59,005 nt of DNA, taken from assembly GCA_027488935.1 (NCBI GenBank), contig JAIYAP010000086.1:1-59005 (forward strand), given 5' to 3'. The notes under the pieces are model-generated. The model saw only the letters and a program-made list of their open reading frames with translations, searched no databases and was not told the origin of the DNA. Shown in pieces: positions 25,525-35,300 of this stretch. The position numbers were made by a program, and so were the translations under genes. Source of the DNA: Saprospiraceae bacterium (GTDB taxonomy: Bacteria > Bacteroidota > Bacteroidia > Chitinophagales > Saprospiraceae). How positions within the stretch are numbered: the first letter of the stretch is position 1; every line of letters starts with the position of its first letter.

Positions 25525-25576
25525 TCCTATCATTCAATGGTTCATTCGCAAATTCATCCTCCTTATCCCTTCTGCA

Positions 25577-26125
25577 ATGTTTACTACCAAAAAAATGGAT
25601 ACCAAGGAATTGGTAATCGAATTACAAAACAAGCGTGAATCTGCTTTTTCTGTTTTATACGATGACTATGCGCCAGCCTTGTTGGGAATTGCCTACAAAA
25701 TCGTAAAAGACAAAACGATTGCTGAGGAGATTTTACAGGATGTTTTTGTGAAGATATGGAAACATATCGATACCTACGATGCAACCAAAGGCACGCTGTT
25801 TACTTGGATGCTCAATATTACTCAAAATACCTGCAAAGATTATTTCCGCAGCAAACAATATAATTACCAGCGATTAATAGATGAAAGCGATGTAGAAGAA
25901 ATAGGCGGGGACTACATTCCCCCTTCCAGCAATTCCCCTGAAAATAACATTGATTATCAAATACTTATGCAAAAAATTGAACCTAAATACAAGGATATCA
26001 TCGACATGGTTTATATCTATGGATATAGTCAGAAGCAAGTGGCCGAAAAATTGAAAGTCCCCTTGGGAACTATTAAAACAAGAACCCGCGCTGCGCTGAA
26101 GCAGTTACGAAATTACTTTATGTAA
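25577..26125 (+). CDS. ECF-family RNA polymerase sigma factor
   Basis: Region sigma-2 is ALLGIAYKIVKDKTIAEEILQDVFVKIWKHIDTYD, then LFTWMLNITQNTCKDYFR (the -10 recognition helix); region sigma-4 is KYKDIIDMVYIYGYSQKQVAEKLKVPLGTIKTRTRAALKQLR, a helix-turn-helix contacting the -35 element. The 183-residue length is typical of sigma-70 family type 4 (ECF) factors. The start at 25577 (MFTTKK; ATG 25595 is an alternative) is favoured because the promoter lies at 25494-25524; a longer frame back to 25415 uses TTG and encodes non-sigma sequence. No anti-sigma factor gene follows; the next gene is on the other strand. Confidence 0.93.
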   Translation: MFTTKKMDTKELVIELQNKRESAFSVLYDDYAPALLGIAYKIVKDKTIAEEILQDVFVKIWKHIDTYDATKGTLFTWMLNITQNTCKDYFRSKQYNYQRLIDESDVEEIGGDYIPPSSNSPENNIDYQILMQKIEPKYKDIIDMVYIYGYSQKQVAEKLKVPLGTIKTRTRAALKQLRNYFM

Positions 26126-26131
26126 GGCATG

Positions 26132-26986
26132 CTACTTCACCTTCGCCTTAAAGTCATACCGTAAGCCCCAATATTCCTTCAGCACCATTTTAACAGATCC
26201 CACCGAAACGGGCGATTCAATGAGTACCGGGATGCGGTTTTCATCGTCGGAAACCCACACGGTCATTTTGGTATCTTCTTTAAACACACTGCCGGCAATT
26301 ACATCGGGTTGGTACTTGAGCACTTTATACCGGCCCATGCCATGTACGTTTTTGTTGGCATCACGGCCTTTGAAGCGCAATTTGAGCGGGTATTCGGCCT
26401 GGTCCATAAAAATACGGAAAGGCACGGTATTGCCCGATTGTGGGTCGGTCAGATCAATATTGCGCAGGAAATACAAGCTCGACAGGATATCGTGTACGCA
26501 ATCGGTTACGTTGTGTTCCGTTTTTTTCTCCTCCCCCCCTTTTTTGGGTGCGCGCCACACCGACATTTTTTTGGTGCTTTGGTTGAAGGAAATTTTTTCA
26601 AAAATATGGTAATTTCCTTCATTTACACTGCGCTCTGAATAATTGGGCAGCAGGGTTCCTTTGTTTACCCAGGAATCGTATTCGTCTTGCACTTTGAAAA
26701 ACCATTCGTACGACGGGTAGGTTTTGCCGTAGGCCTGGTAATGCCATTGTTTGTCTTCATCAAACACTTTAAAGGTTACTTCACCCGCCGAGAGCCACAC
26801 AAAATTCCAGTTGTAGAAAATTTTATAGGTGAGTTTTTCACCATTTTGAAAGGTGAAATTGGCAGCCTGGCAGGAGTCAATGCCTTGCGCGCTGGTTTCG
26901 GGCGCTGCTGGCGCCTGATGTTCTGGCAATTGGAGCGCCAGTAAAAGAAATCCTGTAACTAAGGTTGGGATTTTACTCCGTATCAT
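26132..26986 (-). CDS. DUF3108-family exported protein
   Basis: From ATG 26986 the protein begins with a signal-like segment (MIRSKIPTLVTGFLLLALQLP) and continues with the DUF3108 pattern: FQNGEKLTYKIFYNWNFVWLSAGEVTF, YEWFFKVQDEYDSWV, DCVHDILSSLYFLRNIDL, and TVWVSDDENRIPVLIESPVSVGSVKMVL near the end. DUF3108 proteins are periplasmic beta-rich proteins of unknown function. The start overlaps the stop of the upstream flippase-like gene by 14 bp, which indicates translational coupling; the two are probably one operon. An upstream GTG-like start at 27034 is less likely since it would extend deep into that gene. Confidence 0.85.
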   Translation of the reverse strand: MIRSKIPTLVTGFLLLALQLPEHQAPAAPETSAQGIDSCQAANFTFQNGEKLTYKIFYNWNFVWLSAGEVTFKVFDEDKQWHYQAYGKTYPSYEWFFKVQDEYDSWVNKGTLLPNYSERSVNEGNYHIFEKISFNQSTKKMSVWRAPKKGGEEKKTEHNVTDCVHDILSSLYFLRNIDLTDPQSGNTVPFRIFMDQAEYPLKLRFKGRDANKNVHGMGRYKVLKYQPDVIAGSVFKEDTKMTVWVSDDENRIPVLIESPVSVGSVKMVLKEYWGLRYDFKAKVK

Positions 26987-28001
26987 ATCCGATTGTTTTG
27001 GTGATATGGACGCTAAAAAGCGAAAAAGTACCAATTAACGCTGGCAAAATAAGGTTTATTATCCAGAGTAAAAAGGTAGCAGCGAGGGCGCTGATTTCGT
27101 TGGCACCAAAGTGGGTCCACACAAAAATGGCCAAATTGCCGCGGGCCATCAAGCTGGCAAGGGCGGGCAAAGGCAGAATTGTTTGCATCATAAAAATCAG
27201 GAAAATTCCTGAAAATGCAATGAATATTCCGGGATTAATGCCAAAAAAGCAGAGAATACAATAATATTGGGTAGAATAGGTCAGGTACCGCAAAACCGAC
27301 CAACCATAAGTGAACAGCAAATCTTTGCGGTTTAAATGTTCCAACAGGTCGATTTTAGGGTGTAAAAATTGCAAATAGGGGGCACGTGTGAGGTGTTTGA
27401 GGAAAGGGACAAGTGCGGGGCTGTTGAAGAAGGCCAGGTAAGTAAAAAACAGGACAAGCAAGGCACCTGTCAGCGCCCAGTTCCACCAATCTGGCAGGGT
27501 TGTAAATAGTTGTCGCGATAGATACAGTGCGCCCAAAACGCCTGCCAAGAGGCTCACAAGGTATTGTGCGATGCTCCCTAGTACGTTGGCCAGCATAGAA
27601 TGCCATTGGTTGGTTCGGTTTACAAACAGTAGGCGGCCGCCTAGTTCACCAATCCGATTAGGGGTAACGAGTGCAAAGCAAATGCCAGCCAACACTGCCA
27701 TAAAGGAGCGGTACAATGAAATCGGCTCATAACGCACCATAAAATGCCGCCATTTAATCGCTTCGATCAACCAGTTGAGGGGTAAGAGCAAAAGCGTGAA
27801 AAGCAAGTACCATAGTGGTGCCTGGTATAACTGTTGTAGAAAAACCTGCCAAATTGCGAATAGGTTGTCCCTGGATTTTATTTCGGCATAAAGTACCCAG
27901 GCAAGCAACAGCACCATGCATATCTGAAACCCGGTGTTAATCAGGCGTTTATAGCGCTTTTTTGAGCGTACAAACAGGACTAAAGCGTGTGGAATAGACA
28001 T
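26973..28001 (-). CDS. Flippase-like membrane protein (LPG synthase TM / UPF0104 family)
   Basis: About eight hydrophobic helices are visible, with the family motifs PLNWLIEAIKWRH in the first cytosolic loop, ALVTPNRIGELGGRLLF in the third helix region, and the final TFLLWIINLILPALIGT. These belong to the lysylphosphatidylglycerol-synthase transmembrane superfamily, whose members move or modify lipids; here no soluble transferase domain is attached, so it is the flippase-like type of unknown substrate. ATG 28001 is chosen; the longer frame to 28043 begins at TTG. It is the first gene of a coupled pair with the DUF3108 gene. Confidence 0.85.
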   Translation of the reverse strand: MSIPHALVLFVRSKKRYKRLINTGFQICMVLLLAWVLYAEIKSRDNLFAIWQVFLQQLYQAPLWYLLFTLLLLPLNWLIEAIKWRHFMVRYEPISLYRSFMAVLAGICFALVTPNRIGELGGRLLFVNRTNQWHSMLANVLGSIAQYLVSLLAGVLGALYLSRQLFTTLPDWWNWALTGALLVLFFTYLAFFNSPALVPFLKHLTRAPYLQFLHPKIDLLEHLNRKDLLFTYGWSVLRYLTYSTQYYCILCFFGINPGIFIAFSGIFLIFMMQTILPLPALASLMARGNLAIFVWTHFGANEISALAATFLLWIINLILPALIGTFSLFSVHITKTIGYDTE

Positions 28002-28089
28002 GGGATTAACTTGCTTATGGATGCGCAGTTTTAATTTTCCCAAAATCGAGCCAAATCATTAGAATGATATAAACTTTTCTTGGATAAGT

Positions 28090-28126
28090 AAAAAAATGGG
28101 CAACCCTCAAATCAGAGGATTGCCCA
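28090..28126 (-). terminator. Terminator after the OmpA gene
   Basis: TGGGCAACCCTC and GAGGATTGCCCA (28097-28126) form a stem with one mismatch. On the minus strand it is followed by seven T (28090-28096 side), just downstream of the OmpA-family gene. Confidence 0.85.
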
Positions 28127-28150
28127 TCAAATGATCAGGATTACTGGCGT

Positions 28151-29641
28151 TTAGTAGCCGGCATCTTTATTTCCTTTGAAAGAACCTTTCTTAGGTGCTG
28201 GTTTGCCAGCTTCTTTTCCTTCTGGACGTGCCATTTCTGTTTCGCCTTTTGCAACGCGGAACTCAACACGACGGTTTTGCAAGTTTGCACCATCAACTGG
28301 GATGAGGGTAGTACCTTCACCAACCCAGTTCAAGATCAAACGGTCACGTGCAATACCGTGTTGTGCAACGATAAAGTCGATGGCCGCTTTAGCACGGTTG
28401 TAAGACAATACGTTGTTGTATTTTTCAGTAGAGCGTTTGTCGGTACCACCGATTGCAACTACTTTAAGTTCAGGATTTTGCTTCAGGACAGTAGCGATTT
28501 GGTACAATTTCTCGTACTCAGCGTATTCAACACCGTAGCTGTTGTCTTTGAAGTTGATCATAGGCAGGAACCACTCTGTTACCTTTGGAGCAGGCAATTT
28601 GAAGTTTGCCAATTTCGCGTCGATCAAACGGTTTACGTCTGTCTCTGTGATTGGCTTTGGAACTTGAGCAACGCCCATTGCGTCCACTTTGTAACCTGGA
28701 GGAGAGAAAGGCTCTTTATCCTGGTAGTCCGCAACTTTATCGCCGTCGCTGTCAAGAGTAACACCTTTTGTGTTTACACGTGCACCTGCTGGGCTGTTGT
28801 CTTCGTCGTCGATTGCGTCGATGATTCCGTCAGCATCGGTGTCGGTTGGGTCGTACACTGGACGTGCTTCCAATGCAGTGATTGCATTAGAAACTTCACC
28901 CAGTGGGTTCGCCCAGTACAAAGGCTCAGAGATTTTAGAACCGTCTTTGCTTTTGCCGATGTTGAAGTTCAACTGCAAGTGCGGGAAGTGCAACAAGTCA
29001 CCGTAAGAAGTGCTGCCCTGACCAATATTTTCGTCAGAATCCAACAAATCTTTGTTGTTGGCAAATACGCTATACACGGTGTATTCCAAACCTACATTCA
29101 GTTTAGGGCTAATACGGTAAGCGATGCCAGCGCCGAAGCTCAGGTGTACATTGGTAGTTGCATCTTGCTTGGTGGTAGCAGTTGGGCGAACGTTGCCTTC
29201 TCTCAACACGCCGCTGAATTCAGTAGAGAAGTTATTGAAACCAACGCCACCGAAAGCGTTGAACAATACTTTGCGATTTGGTTTGTTGAAACGGAGGTTG
29301 TTCAACGTGATTACCGCTTGTGCATCACCTGAAATCCAAGTCAGGGTAGAGGTGCGCACAGGGATGCTGCTAACCGCTGGACTTTCGTTTTTAGCAGAAG
29401 CAAACAGGAAATTACCGCGAATGGAGAACACATGGTCGAATGCTTTACGCACGTGCAAACCGCCACCGAAACCAGGTTTCGCGTCGAGGTCGCCAGTTAC
29501 GAATGCAGAACCCAAATCAAGGCCAATTTCCCATTGATCTTTAGGTGTGAAAGAGCGGTAAGGTGCAGCAGCATCTTGCGCTGAAAGGGCGCATGCTACA
29601 AGGGCAAAAAGAAAAGCAAAAGTTAATTTTCTAACCGTCAT
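28151..29641 (-). CDS. OmpA-family outer-membrane protein with thrombospondin type 3 repeats
   Basis: A signal peptide (1-20, CALSAQ) is followed by an eight-strand beta-barrel region (about 35-250; YRISPKLNVGLEYTVYS is one strand), then Asp-rich calcium-binding type 3 repeats (about 270-330: DPTDTDADGIID, DSDGDKVADYQD), and a C-terminal OmpA domain (about 370-475) with AIGGTDKRSTEKYN, LSYNRAKAAIDF and NLQNRRVEFRV for peptidoglycan binding. Such proteins link outer membrane and cell wall and are among the most abundant in Bacteroidota. The coding bias here (few rare codons, many AAC/CGT/GGT) suggests strong expression. The tail is rich in Lys/Gly/Pro. A good terminator follows. Confidence 0.93.
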   Translation of the reverse strand: MTVRKLTFAFLFALVACALSAQDAAAPYRSFTPKDQWEIGLDLGSAFVTGDLDAKPGFGGGLHVRKAFDHVFSIRGNFLFASAKNESPAVSSIPVRTSTLTWISGDAQAVITLNNLRFNKPNRKVLFNAFGGVGFNNFSTEFSGVLREGNVRPTATTKQDATTNVHLSFGAGIAYRISPKLNVGLEYTVYSVFANNKDLLDSDENIGQGSTSYGDLLHFPHLQLNFNIGKSKDGSKISEPLYWANPLGEVSNAITALEARPVYDPTDTDADGIIDAIDDEDNSPAGARVNTKGVTLDSDGDKVADYQDKEPFSPPGYKVDAMGVAQVPKPITETDVNRLIDAKLANFKLPAPKVTEWFLPMINFKDNSYGVEYAEYEKLYQIATVLKQNPELKVVAIGGTDKRSTEKYNNVLSYNRAKAAIDFIVAQHGIARDRLILNWVGEGTTLIPVDGANLQNRRVEFRVAKGETEMARPEGKEAGKPAPKKGSFKGNKDAGY

Positions 29642-29765
29642 AAGGTCGTTGCTTTTTGTGTAATGAGTGAATTAAGAACAGTTTTGTCGTTGTGGTTTGG
29701 GGTCAAATTCTTCAGTACGATGGGTATGCCGTTTTGCAACTTGGATTAGTTCCGGGTGGCGCATA

Positions 29766-31001
29766 TTACGCCCCTAGCTTTCTAAGGGCCAAATATAGGG
29801 CGTTGGTAGAAATGTTATTAGGTTTTGAGTTAATTTTTATCATTTCTTGTATTGCATTTCGAATTGTTTGCGAAATATCGCTAAATATCGCCTGATCTGT
29901 CATCACCGCATCGGGTTGCATCAAATATGCAAATACCCTGGCCATGCCGCAGTTGGCAATAAAATCCGGGATAACTCCGGTATGCTCGTCGGTAAAACGG
30001 GCAGTTGGGCCAAAAAACACCTCATCATCCACAAAAGGTACATTGGCACCACAGGCAATGACTTCCACCCCACCTGCCAACAATTGATCTACCTGATCGC
30101 GGCGTACCAATTTCGAAGCTGCACCTGGAATGAAGATATCGGCACCCATGTTCCAGATTTTTTCATTCACCACCGCAAAGGGCAACAAATCAGGCGCAAC
30201 CAACTGGTTTCCATTTTTCTGATTGAACAGGGTTTTAACCGCTTCTAGGCTCAAGCCTTCGGGCGCCAGGATACCGCCATCGCGGTCGATGATCCCAACG
30301 ACTTTCACCCCTTCTTTAGCCAGGTAACAAGCTGCTGCAGAGGCTACATTTCCCCAACCTTGTATAATCGCGGTTTTGCCTTCCGGGGTGATTTGATGAT
30401 ACAAATCATAAAAATGCCGTACCGATTCGGCTACCCCATAACCCGTAATCAGGTCGGCGACGGCGTATTTATGTTCTCCGCTTTCGGGTACAAATTCCGG
30501 GTCTTCTACAATTTTGGTGCAACCGTACCGCAATTGACCTATTATATTAATGTGCTGCCCTTCCGTGGGTTTCAGATGCCCTTTTACAATGCCTTCTTGC
30601 GGATGCCACAAGCCAAGCGCCTCCGTAATGGGCACTACATCTTTCAATTCATCCACATTTAAGTCGCCACCGGTGCCATAATAATGTTTCAAAATGGGCA
30701 ACACAGCACGGTACCAGCGTTGTAATACTTCCCAGCGGCGCGGATCGGCAGGATCAAAATTAATACCGCTTTTGGCACCACCGATGGCTGGTCCACACAC
30801 ACTAAATTTGATTTCCATGACTTTTGCCAAAGAAATGACTTCTTCTTTGGTTAGGCCTTTGCGCATACGCGTGCCCCCGCCTGCTGCACCCCCGCGCAAG
30901 GAATTGATCACAATCCAGCCTTGTGCGTCTGTTTCGGCATCATGCCACTCAAAAACAACTTCCGGCTTTTTTGCTTTGTACCGGTTCAATAAATCTTCCA
31001 T
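29766..31001 (-). CDS. Glutamate dehydrogenase (Glu/Leu/Phe/Val dehydrogenase family)
   Basis: Motifs of the family: GGGTRMRKGLTKEEVISLAKVMEIKFSVCGPAIGGAKSGI with the substrate Lys residues, GTGGDLNVDELKDV, the NAD(P)-binding loop IQGWGNVASAAACYLAKEG, and FIPGAASKLV. The enzyme joins or splits glutamate, 2-oxoglutarate and ammonia. ATG at 31001. A strong promoter on the minus strand (31062-31093) serves it; the pseudo-formimidoylglutamase gene is divergent. Cofactor preference (NAD or NADP) cannot be read with certainty: the acidic residue after the second strand (IIDRDGG) suggests NAD. Confidence 0.93.
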   Translation of the reverse strand: MEDLLNRYKAKKPEVVFEWHDAETDAQGWIVINSLRGGAAGGGTRMRKGLTKEEVISLAKVMEIKFSVCGPAIGGAKSGINFDPADPRRWEVLQRWYRAVLPILKHYYGTGGDLNVDELKDVVPITEALGLWHPQEGIVKGHLKPTEGQHINIIGQLRYGCTKIVEDPEFVPESGEHKYAVADLITGYGVAESVRHFYDLYHQITPEGKTAIIQGWGNVASAAACYLAKEGVKVVGIIDRDGGILAPEGLSLEAVKTLFNQKNGNQLVAPDLLPFAVVNEKIWNMGADIFIPGAASKLVRRDQVDQLLAGGVEVIACGANVPFVDDEVFFGPTARFTDEHTGVIPDFIANCGMARVFAYLMQPDAVMTDQAIFSDISQTIRNAIQEMIKINSKPNNISTNALYLALRKLGA

Positions 31002-31061
31002 GTTGTGTGGTATAAATTTGGTCAGGTAAAAAAAACACTTCGCGTTTGCTCAAAACCGGCG

Positions 31062-31093
31062 CAAAAGTAGCAGCCATGTCGCATAACTTCAAA
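31062..31093 (-). promoter_or_regulatory. Promoter of glutamate dehydrogenase (TTTG-N20-TACTTTTG)
   Basis: On the minus strand: -33 TTTG at 31090-31093, 20-nt spacer, -7 TACTTTTG at 31062-31069. Exact match to the Bacteroidota consensus, about 60 bp before the start codon. Confidence 0.7.
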
Positions 31094-31234
31094 GCCTATA
31101 CGCGATTCCATTCGAATCTTTTCCCAAACTCTTCTACTTTTGGCCCAAGCTGCGGTGAGCGGAAGATATTTTCCGTTCAAATTACCACATGCAAGCACTT
31201 CATTTGCCTCCAAACCTACTTTTTTGCGCGAAAC

Positions 31235-32320
31235 ATGTTACAAAACTGGCTTAAACCCGTGGAGGCCAAACTGGCCCAATTTGCTCAAGCGCAGCCCGCA
31301 CATACCTTGGGGGCACGCATTGGCATGCACCAGGCAGCGGTACCCGATTTAAAAAAAGTGCAACTTGCGCTGATCGGACTTTCCGAACCAGAGAGCAATG
31401 CCATTCGGACAAAACTATACGGCAGCGCCTTCGCGTTTCCCGATCATGCGATTGTTGATTTGGGCAATATACGCAAATCGAGCGGCGATTTCCTGGTGCC
31501 TTTGCTGCATGAATTGATGAGCGGCCATATTGTACCAATTCTGCTCGGCGGATCGGATGAACTTGCTCGGGCGCAGTTTTTGTCTTACCAGGATCGGAAA
31601 GCATTGGTAAATCTGGCCGTCATTGATGAACGGTGCCGCACCGATGTACAGGAAGTGTACGGTCCACTGGTGGCTATGCGGCATCCATTGTTGTTTCATT
31701 TTGGACTTTTGGGCTTTCAAACCCATCAATCCCCCCCCGATTTAGTACAGGCTTTGGCCAACAAATATTTTGATTTGGTGCGCCTGGGGAAGGCACGCAA
31801 TGCCCTGGAAGAGTGCGAACCCGTACTACGCGATGCTGACTTGCTGGCATTTCACCTGGGCGCACTCAAGCAAAGTGAGGCACCTGGGGTATTGAACGCC
31901 TCGCCTTCGGGCTTTTTTTGGGAAGAAGCCTGCCAATTGTGTCGCTATGCTGGCATGAGTGACAAGTTGAGTTCATTTGGTATATATGGATATGCGGCGG
32001 AAAAAGACCGCGACGATCAAACCAGCCAGGGAATCAGCCAGATGATCTGGTATTTTATGGAAGGGTTCTTCAACCGCAAAGGCGATTATCCGGTTTCTAC
32101 TTCCGGCCTCACAGAATATGTGGTGGATTTTCGACGCCTTAATTATCAATTGACGTTTTGGAAAAGCGTCAAAACCGGCCGCTGGTGGATGCAAGTGCCT
32201 GTACCAACTAAACGGAAACACGAACGGCATCGACTAGTGCCTTGTTCTTATCAAGATTATCAGGCAGCATGTCGGGAGGAACTACCAGAACGCTTGATGC
32301 AGAGTTTAAACCGATTTTAA
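31235..32320 (+). CDS. Formimidoylglutamase-like protein with lost metal ligands
   Basis: The fold is that of the arginase/ureohydrolase family, recognisable by the strand order and by segments shared with the Bacteroidota formimidoylglutamase group (SGFFWEEACQLCRYAGMSDKL, SQMIWYFMEGFFNRKGDYP). The three metal-binding motifs of true ureohydrolases are degenerate: GG(D)H is LGGSDELA, DAHxD is IDERCRTD, and SxDxDxxDP is LLAFHLGALK. The protein is therefore probably not a Mn-dependent hydrolase and may be a regulator or have another activity. ATG 31235 (MLQNWLKP) is the start; a longer frame upstream overlaps the promoter of the divergent dehydrogenase gene. Confidence 0.8.
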   Translation: MLQNWLKPVEAKLAQFAQAQPAHTLGARIGMHQAAVPDLKKVQLALIGLSEPESNAIRTKLYGSAFAFPDHAIVDLGNIRKSSGDFLVPLLHELMSGHIVPILLGGSDELARAQFLSYQDRKALVNLAVIDERCRTDVQEVYGPLVAMRHPLLFHFGLLGFQTHQSPPDLVQALANKYFDLVRLGKARNALEECEPVLRDADLLAFHLGALKQSEAPGVLNASPSGFFWEEACQLCRYAGMSDKLSSFGIYGYAAEKDRDDQTSQGISQMIWYFMEGFFNRKGDYPVSTSGLTEYVVDFRRLNYQLTFWKSVKTGRWWMQVPVPTKRKHERHRLVPCSYQDYQAACREELPERLMQSLNRF

Positions 32321-32339
32321 TACCGGTCAAAGTGATTCA

Positions 32340-32370
32340 TTTGTCGAAGGGTTTGTTTTGAATATCTTTG
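32340..32370 (+). promoter_or_regulatory. Promoter of ileS (TTTG-N19-TATCTTTG)
   Basis: -33 TTTG at 32340-32343, exactly 19 nt, -7 TATCTTTG at 32363-32370, about 28 nt before the ATG. Textbook Bacteroidota housekeeping promoter. Confidence 0.75.
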
Positions 32371-32398
32371 CCCTCCAATTTTAAAATACAATACTACG

Positions 32399-35300
32399 AT
32401 GTACCGCGAATACAAACATCTCAACCTTGCTGCCTTAGACGCCGAAATCCTGCAATTCTGGGAAGACGAACAGATTTTTCAAAAATCCATCGACCAGCGT
32501 CCGGTAGATGCGTCCTATGTTTTTTATGAAGGTCCGCCTTCTGCAAATGGCAAGCCAGGCATTCACCATGTCATGGCACGTGCGGTAAAAGATATGTTTT
32601 GCCGCTACCAAACCCTCAAAGGTTATCGCGTAGAACGCAAAGGCGGCTGGGATACCCACGGCCTGCCCATCGAACTCCAGGTGGAAAAAGAACTGGGCAT
32701 TACCAAAGAAGATATCGGTAAAAAAATATCGGTGGATGAATACAACCAGGCCTGCCGCTCTACCGTGATGCGCTACAAGGACTTGTGGGATGACATTACC
32801 CGCAAAATGGGCTATTGGGTGGATTTGGACAATCCTTATATCACCTTCGAAAACAACTATATCGAATCGGTTTGGAACCTGATCGAAATGTTGTACCATA
32901 AAAAAACACCTTCCGGCCAGTCTTATTTATATAAAGGTTTTACCATTCAGCCGTTTAGTCCGGCGGCGGGAACGGGGTTAAGTTCGCATGAATTAAACCT
33001 GCCCGGATGCTACAAGGAAGTGACCGATTTGTCGATCGTTGCCATGTTTAAGGTAAAAAACGACGAAAACTCAGCATTTCTGTTTTCGGAAGCCGATGAA
33101 GATGTGCGAATCATGGCTTGGACCACCACGCCCTGGACCCTGCCTTCCAATGTGGCTTTGACCGTAGGCCCGGAAATTCATTATGCCAAAGTGCGCACGT
33201 TCAATCCATACACCGCAGCACCAGTAAGTGTAATTTTAGCATCCGACCGCATTTCGGCGTATTTTAATCCCGAAAATGCCAGTTTGCCCATGGAGCCGCA
33301 TGATGTCGCGGCTAAAAATCCGGCGATTCCTTACCGCATCGACCGTACTTTTTGGGGGAAACAAATGCTGGGACTGCATTTTGAGCAACTCATGCCGTAC
33401 GTAACATCGCCCGAACTGGAAAAAGATGGCTTCCGCGTAATTGGCGGCAACTGGGTAACCACTGAAGACGGTACCGGCGTGGTGCATACCGCTCCTTACT
33501 TTGGCGCGGATGACTTCAAGGCCTGCAAAGAAAACGGTGTGCCTTTTATTGGAATCATGGACGACAAAGACCGTTTGCAACCTTTGGTGGATCGCCAAGG
33601 CCGGTTTGTGGCTGAAGTGACTGATTTCGCGGGTATGTATGTGAAAGCCGATTATTACCCCAAAGACGTTACCGCCGATAAATCCTTTAAATCGACCGAT
33701 TTATTGATCAGTTTGAAATTGAAAGACGAGGGAAAGGCCTTTAAAATTGAAAAATACAAGCACAATTATCCGCATTGTTGGCGGACCGATAAATCGGTGT
33801 TGTACTACCCGTTGGATTCGTGGTTTATCCGCGCCTCAGCCGCCAAAGAGCGCATGGCCGAATTGAACAAAACCATCAACTGGAAACCGGAATCGACCGG
33901 AACCGGGCGTTTTGGACAATGGTTGGATAATTTGCAGGACTGGAACCTGAGCCGTTCGCGGTATTGGGGTATCGCGTTGCCGATCTGGCGCACAGAAGAC
34001 GAAAGCGAAGAAGTGTGTTTTGGCTCTGTGGAGGCCCTGAAAGAACGGGTACGCGAGGCAAATTACAAAATCAACACCCGTGCAGGACAGGAAGCCTTGT
34101 CACAAACGGAAATAGAAGCAGTAATCAAAGGATACGATTTAATCAACCAGCCCGATTTTGACTTACATCGGCCATATATTGACCAAATTGTATTGTTAAG
34201 CACAGATGGCGCGCGTCCGATGTACCGCGAGGCGGATCTGATCGACGTCTGGTTCGATTCAGGCTCCATGCCTTATGCACAATGGCATTATCCATTTGAA
34301 AACCAGGAGAAATTCCGCCAAAACTTCCCCGCCGACTTTATCGCGGAAGGCGTAGACCAAACCCGAGGCTGGTTTTACACCTTGCATGCCATTGCCGTGA
34401 TGTGTTTTGATTCGGTCGCGTATAAAAACGTGGTATCCAATGGATTAGTGTTGGATAAAGAGGGCAATAAAATGTCCAAGTCAAAGGGCAATGTGGTGGA
34501 TCCGTTTGAAACCATTGCCACCCACGGTGCAGATGCCACCCGCTGGTACATGATTTCCAATGCCGCCCCTTGGGAAAATCTAAAGTTCGACCTGGGTGGA
34601 ATCGTGGAAAGCCGGAATAAGTTTTTCGGTACCTTGTTTAATACGTATAACTTCTTTGCCCTGTATGCCAATTTGGACCAATGGGCGATGGACGAGCAAA
34701 ATGTGATGCCATATTCGGAACGCAACGAACTGGACCGTTGGGTTATTTCCAAACTCTACAGTTTGGTAGCAGAATACCGCAATGCAATGGACGATTACGA
34801 ACCGACCAAAGCCGCGCGTGCCATCGAAACCTTTGTAGATGAGCATCTTAGCAACTGGTATGTACGCCTTTCACGCCGGCGTTTCTGGCGCGGTGATATG
34901 GGCGCCGACAAACGTGCAGCCTACGAAACCTTGTATGAATGTTTGATGGTGACCAGTCAATTATCAGCCAGTCTCGCGCCCTTCTTCTCCGATTGGTTAT
35001 ACCGCAACCTCACCGCACCCGTGCGGGAGCAAGCCAAACACCATCATACACCCTTGCGCCACGAATCGGTGCATTTGACCGATTTGACATTGCCCGATGC
35101 CTTCAAAGTGGATCTTGATCTGGAGCAGCGTATGGATTATGCCCAACGCATTTGTTCTTTGGCGTTGAGTATCCGCAAAAAAGAAAAATTGCGGGTGCGT
35201 TTGCCCTTGCAAAAAATCCTGTTGCCCGTATTGGATGCTTCCTTTATTGCCGCAGTGGATGGGGTTAAGGATTTGATTTTGAGTGAAATTAATGTGAAGG

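Noticed and set aside
25415-25576. Longer N-terminus of the ECF sigma factor
   Set aside because: It starts at TTG, is hydrophobic and unlike sigma region 1/2, and includes the promoter at 25494-25524.
28277-29332. 351-codon open frame antisense to the OmpA gene
   Set aside because: Antisense frames without stops are expected opposite genes with a strong codon bias; the product is Cys/Val/Phe-rich and looks like no protein.
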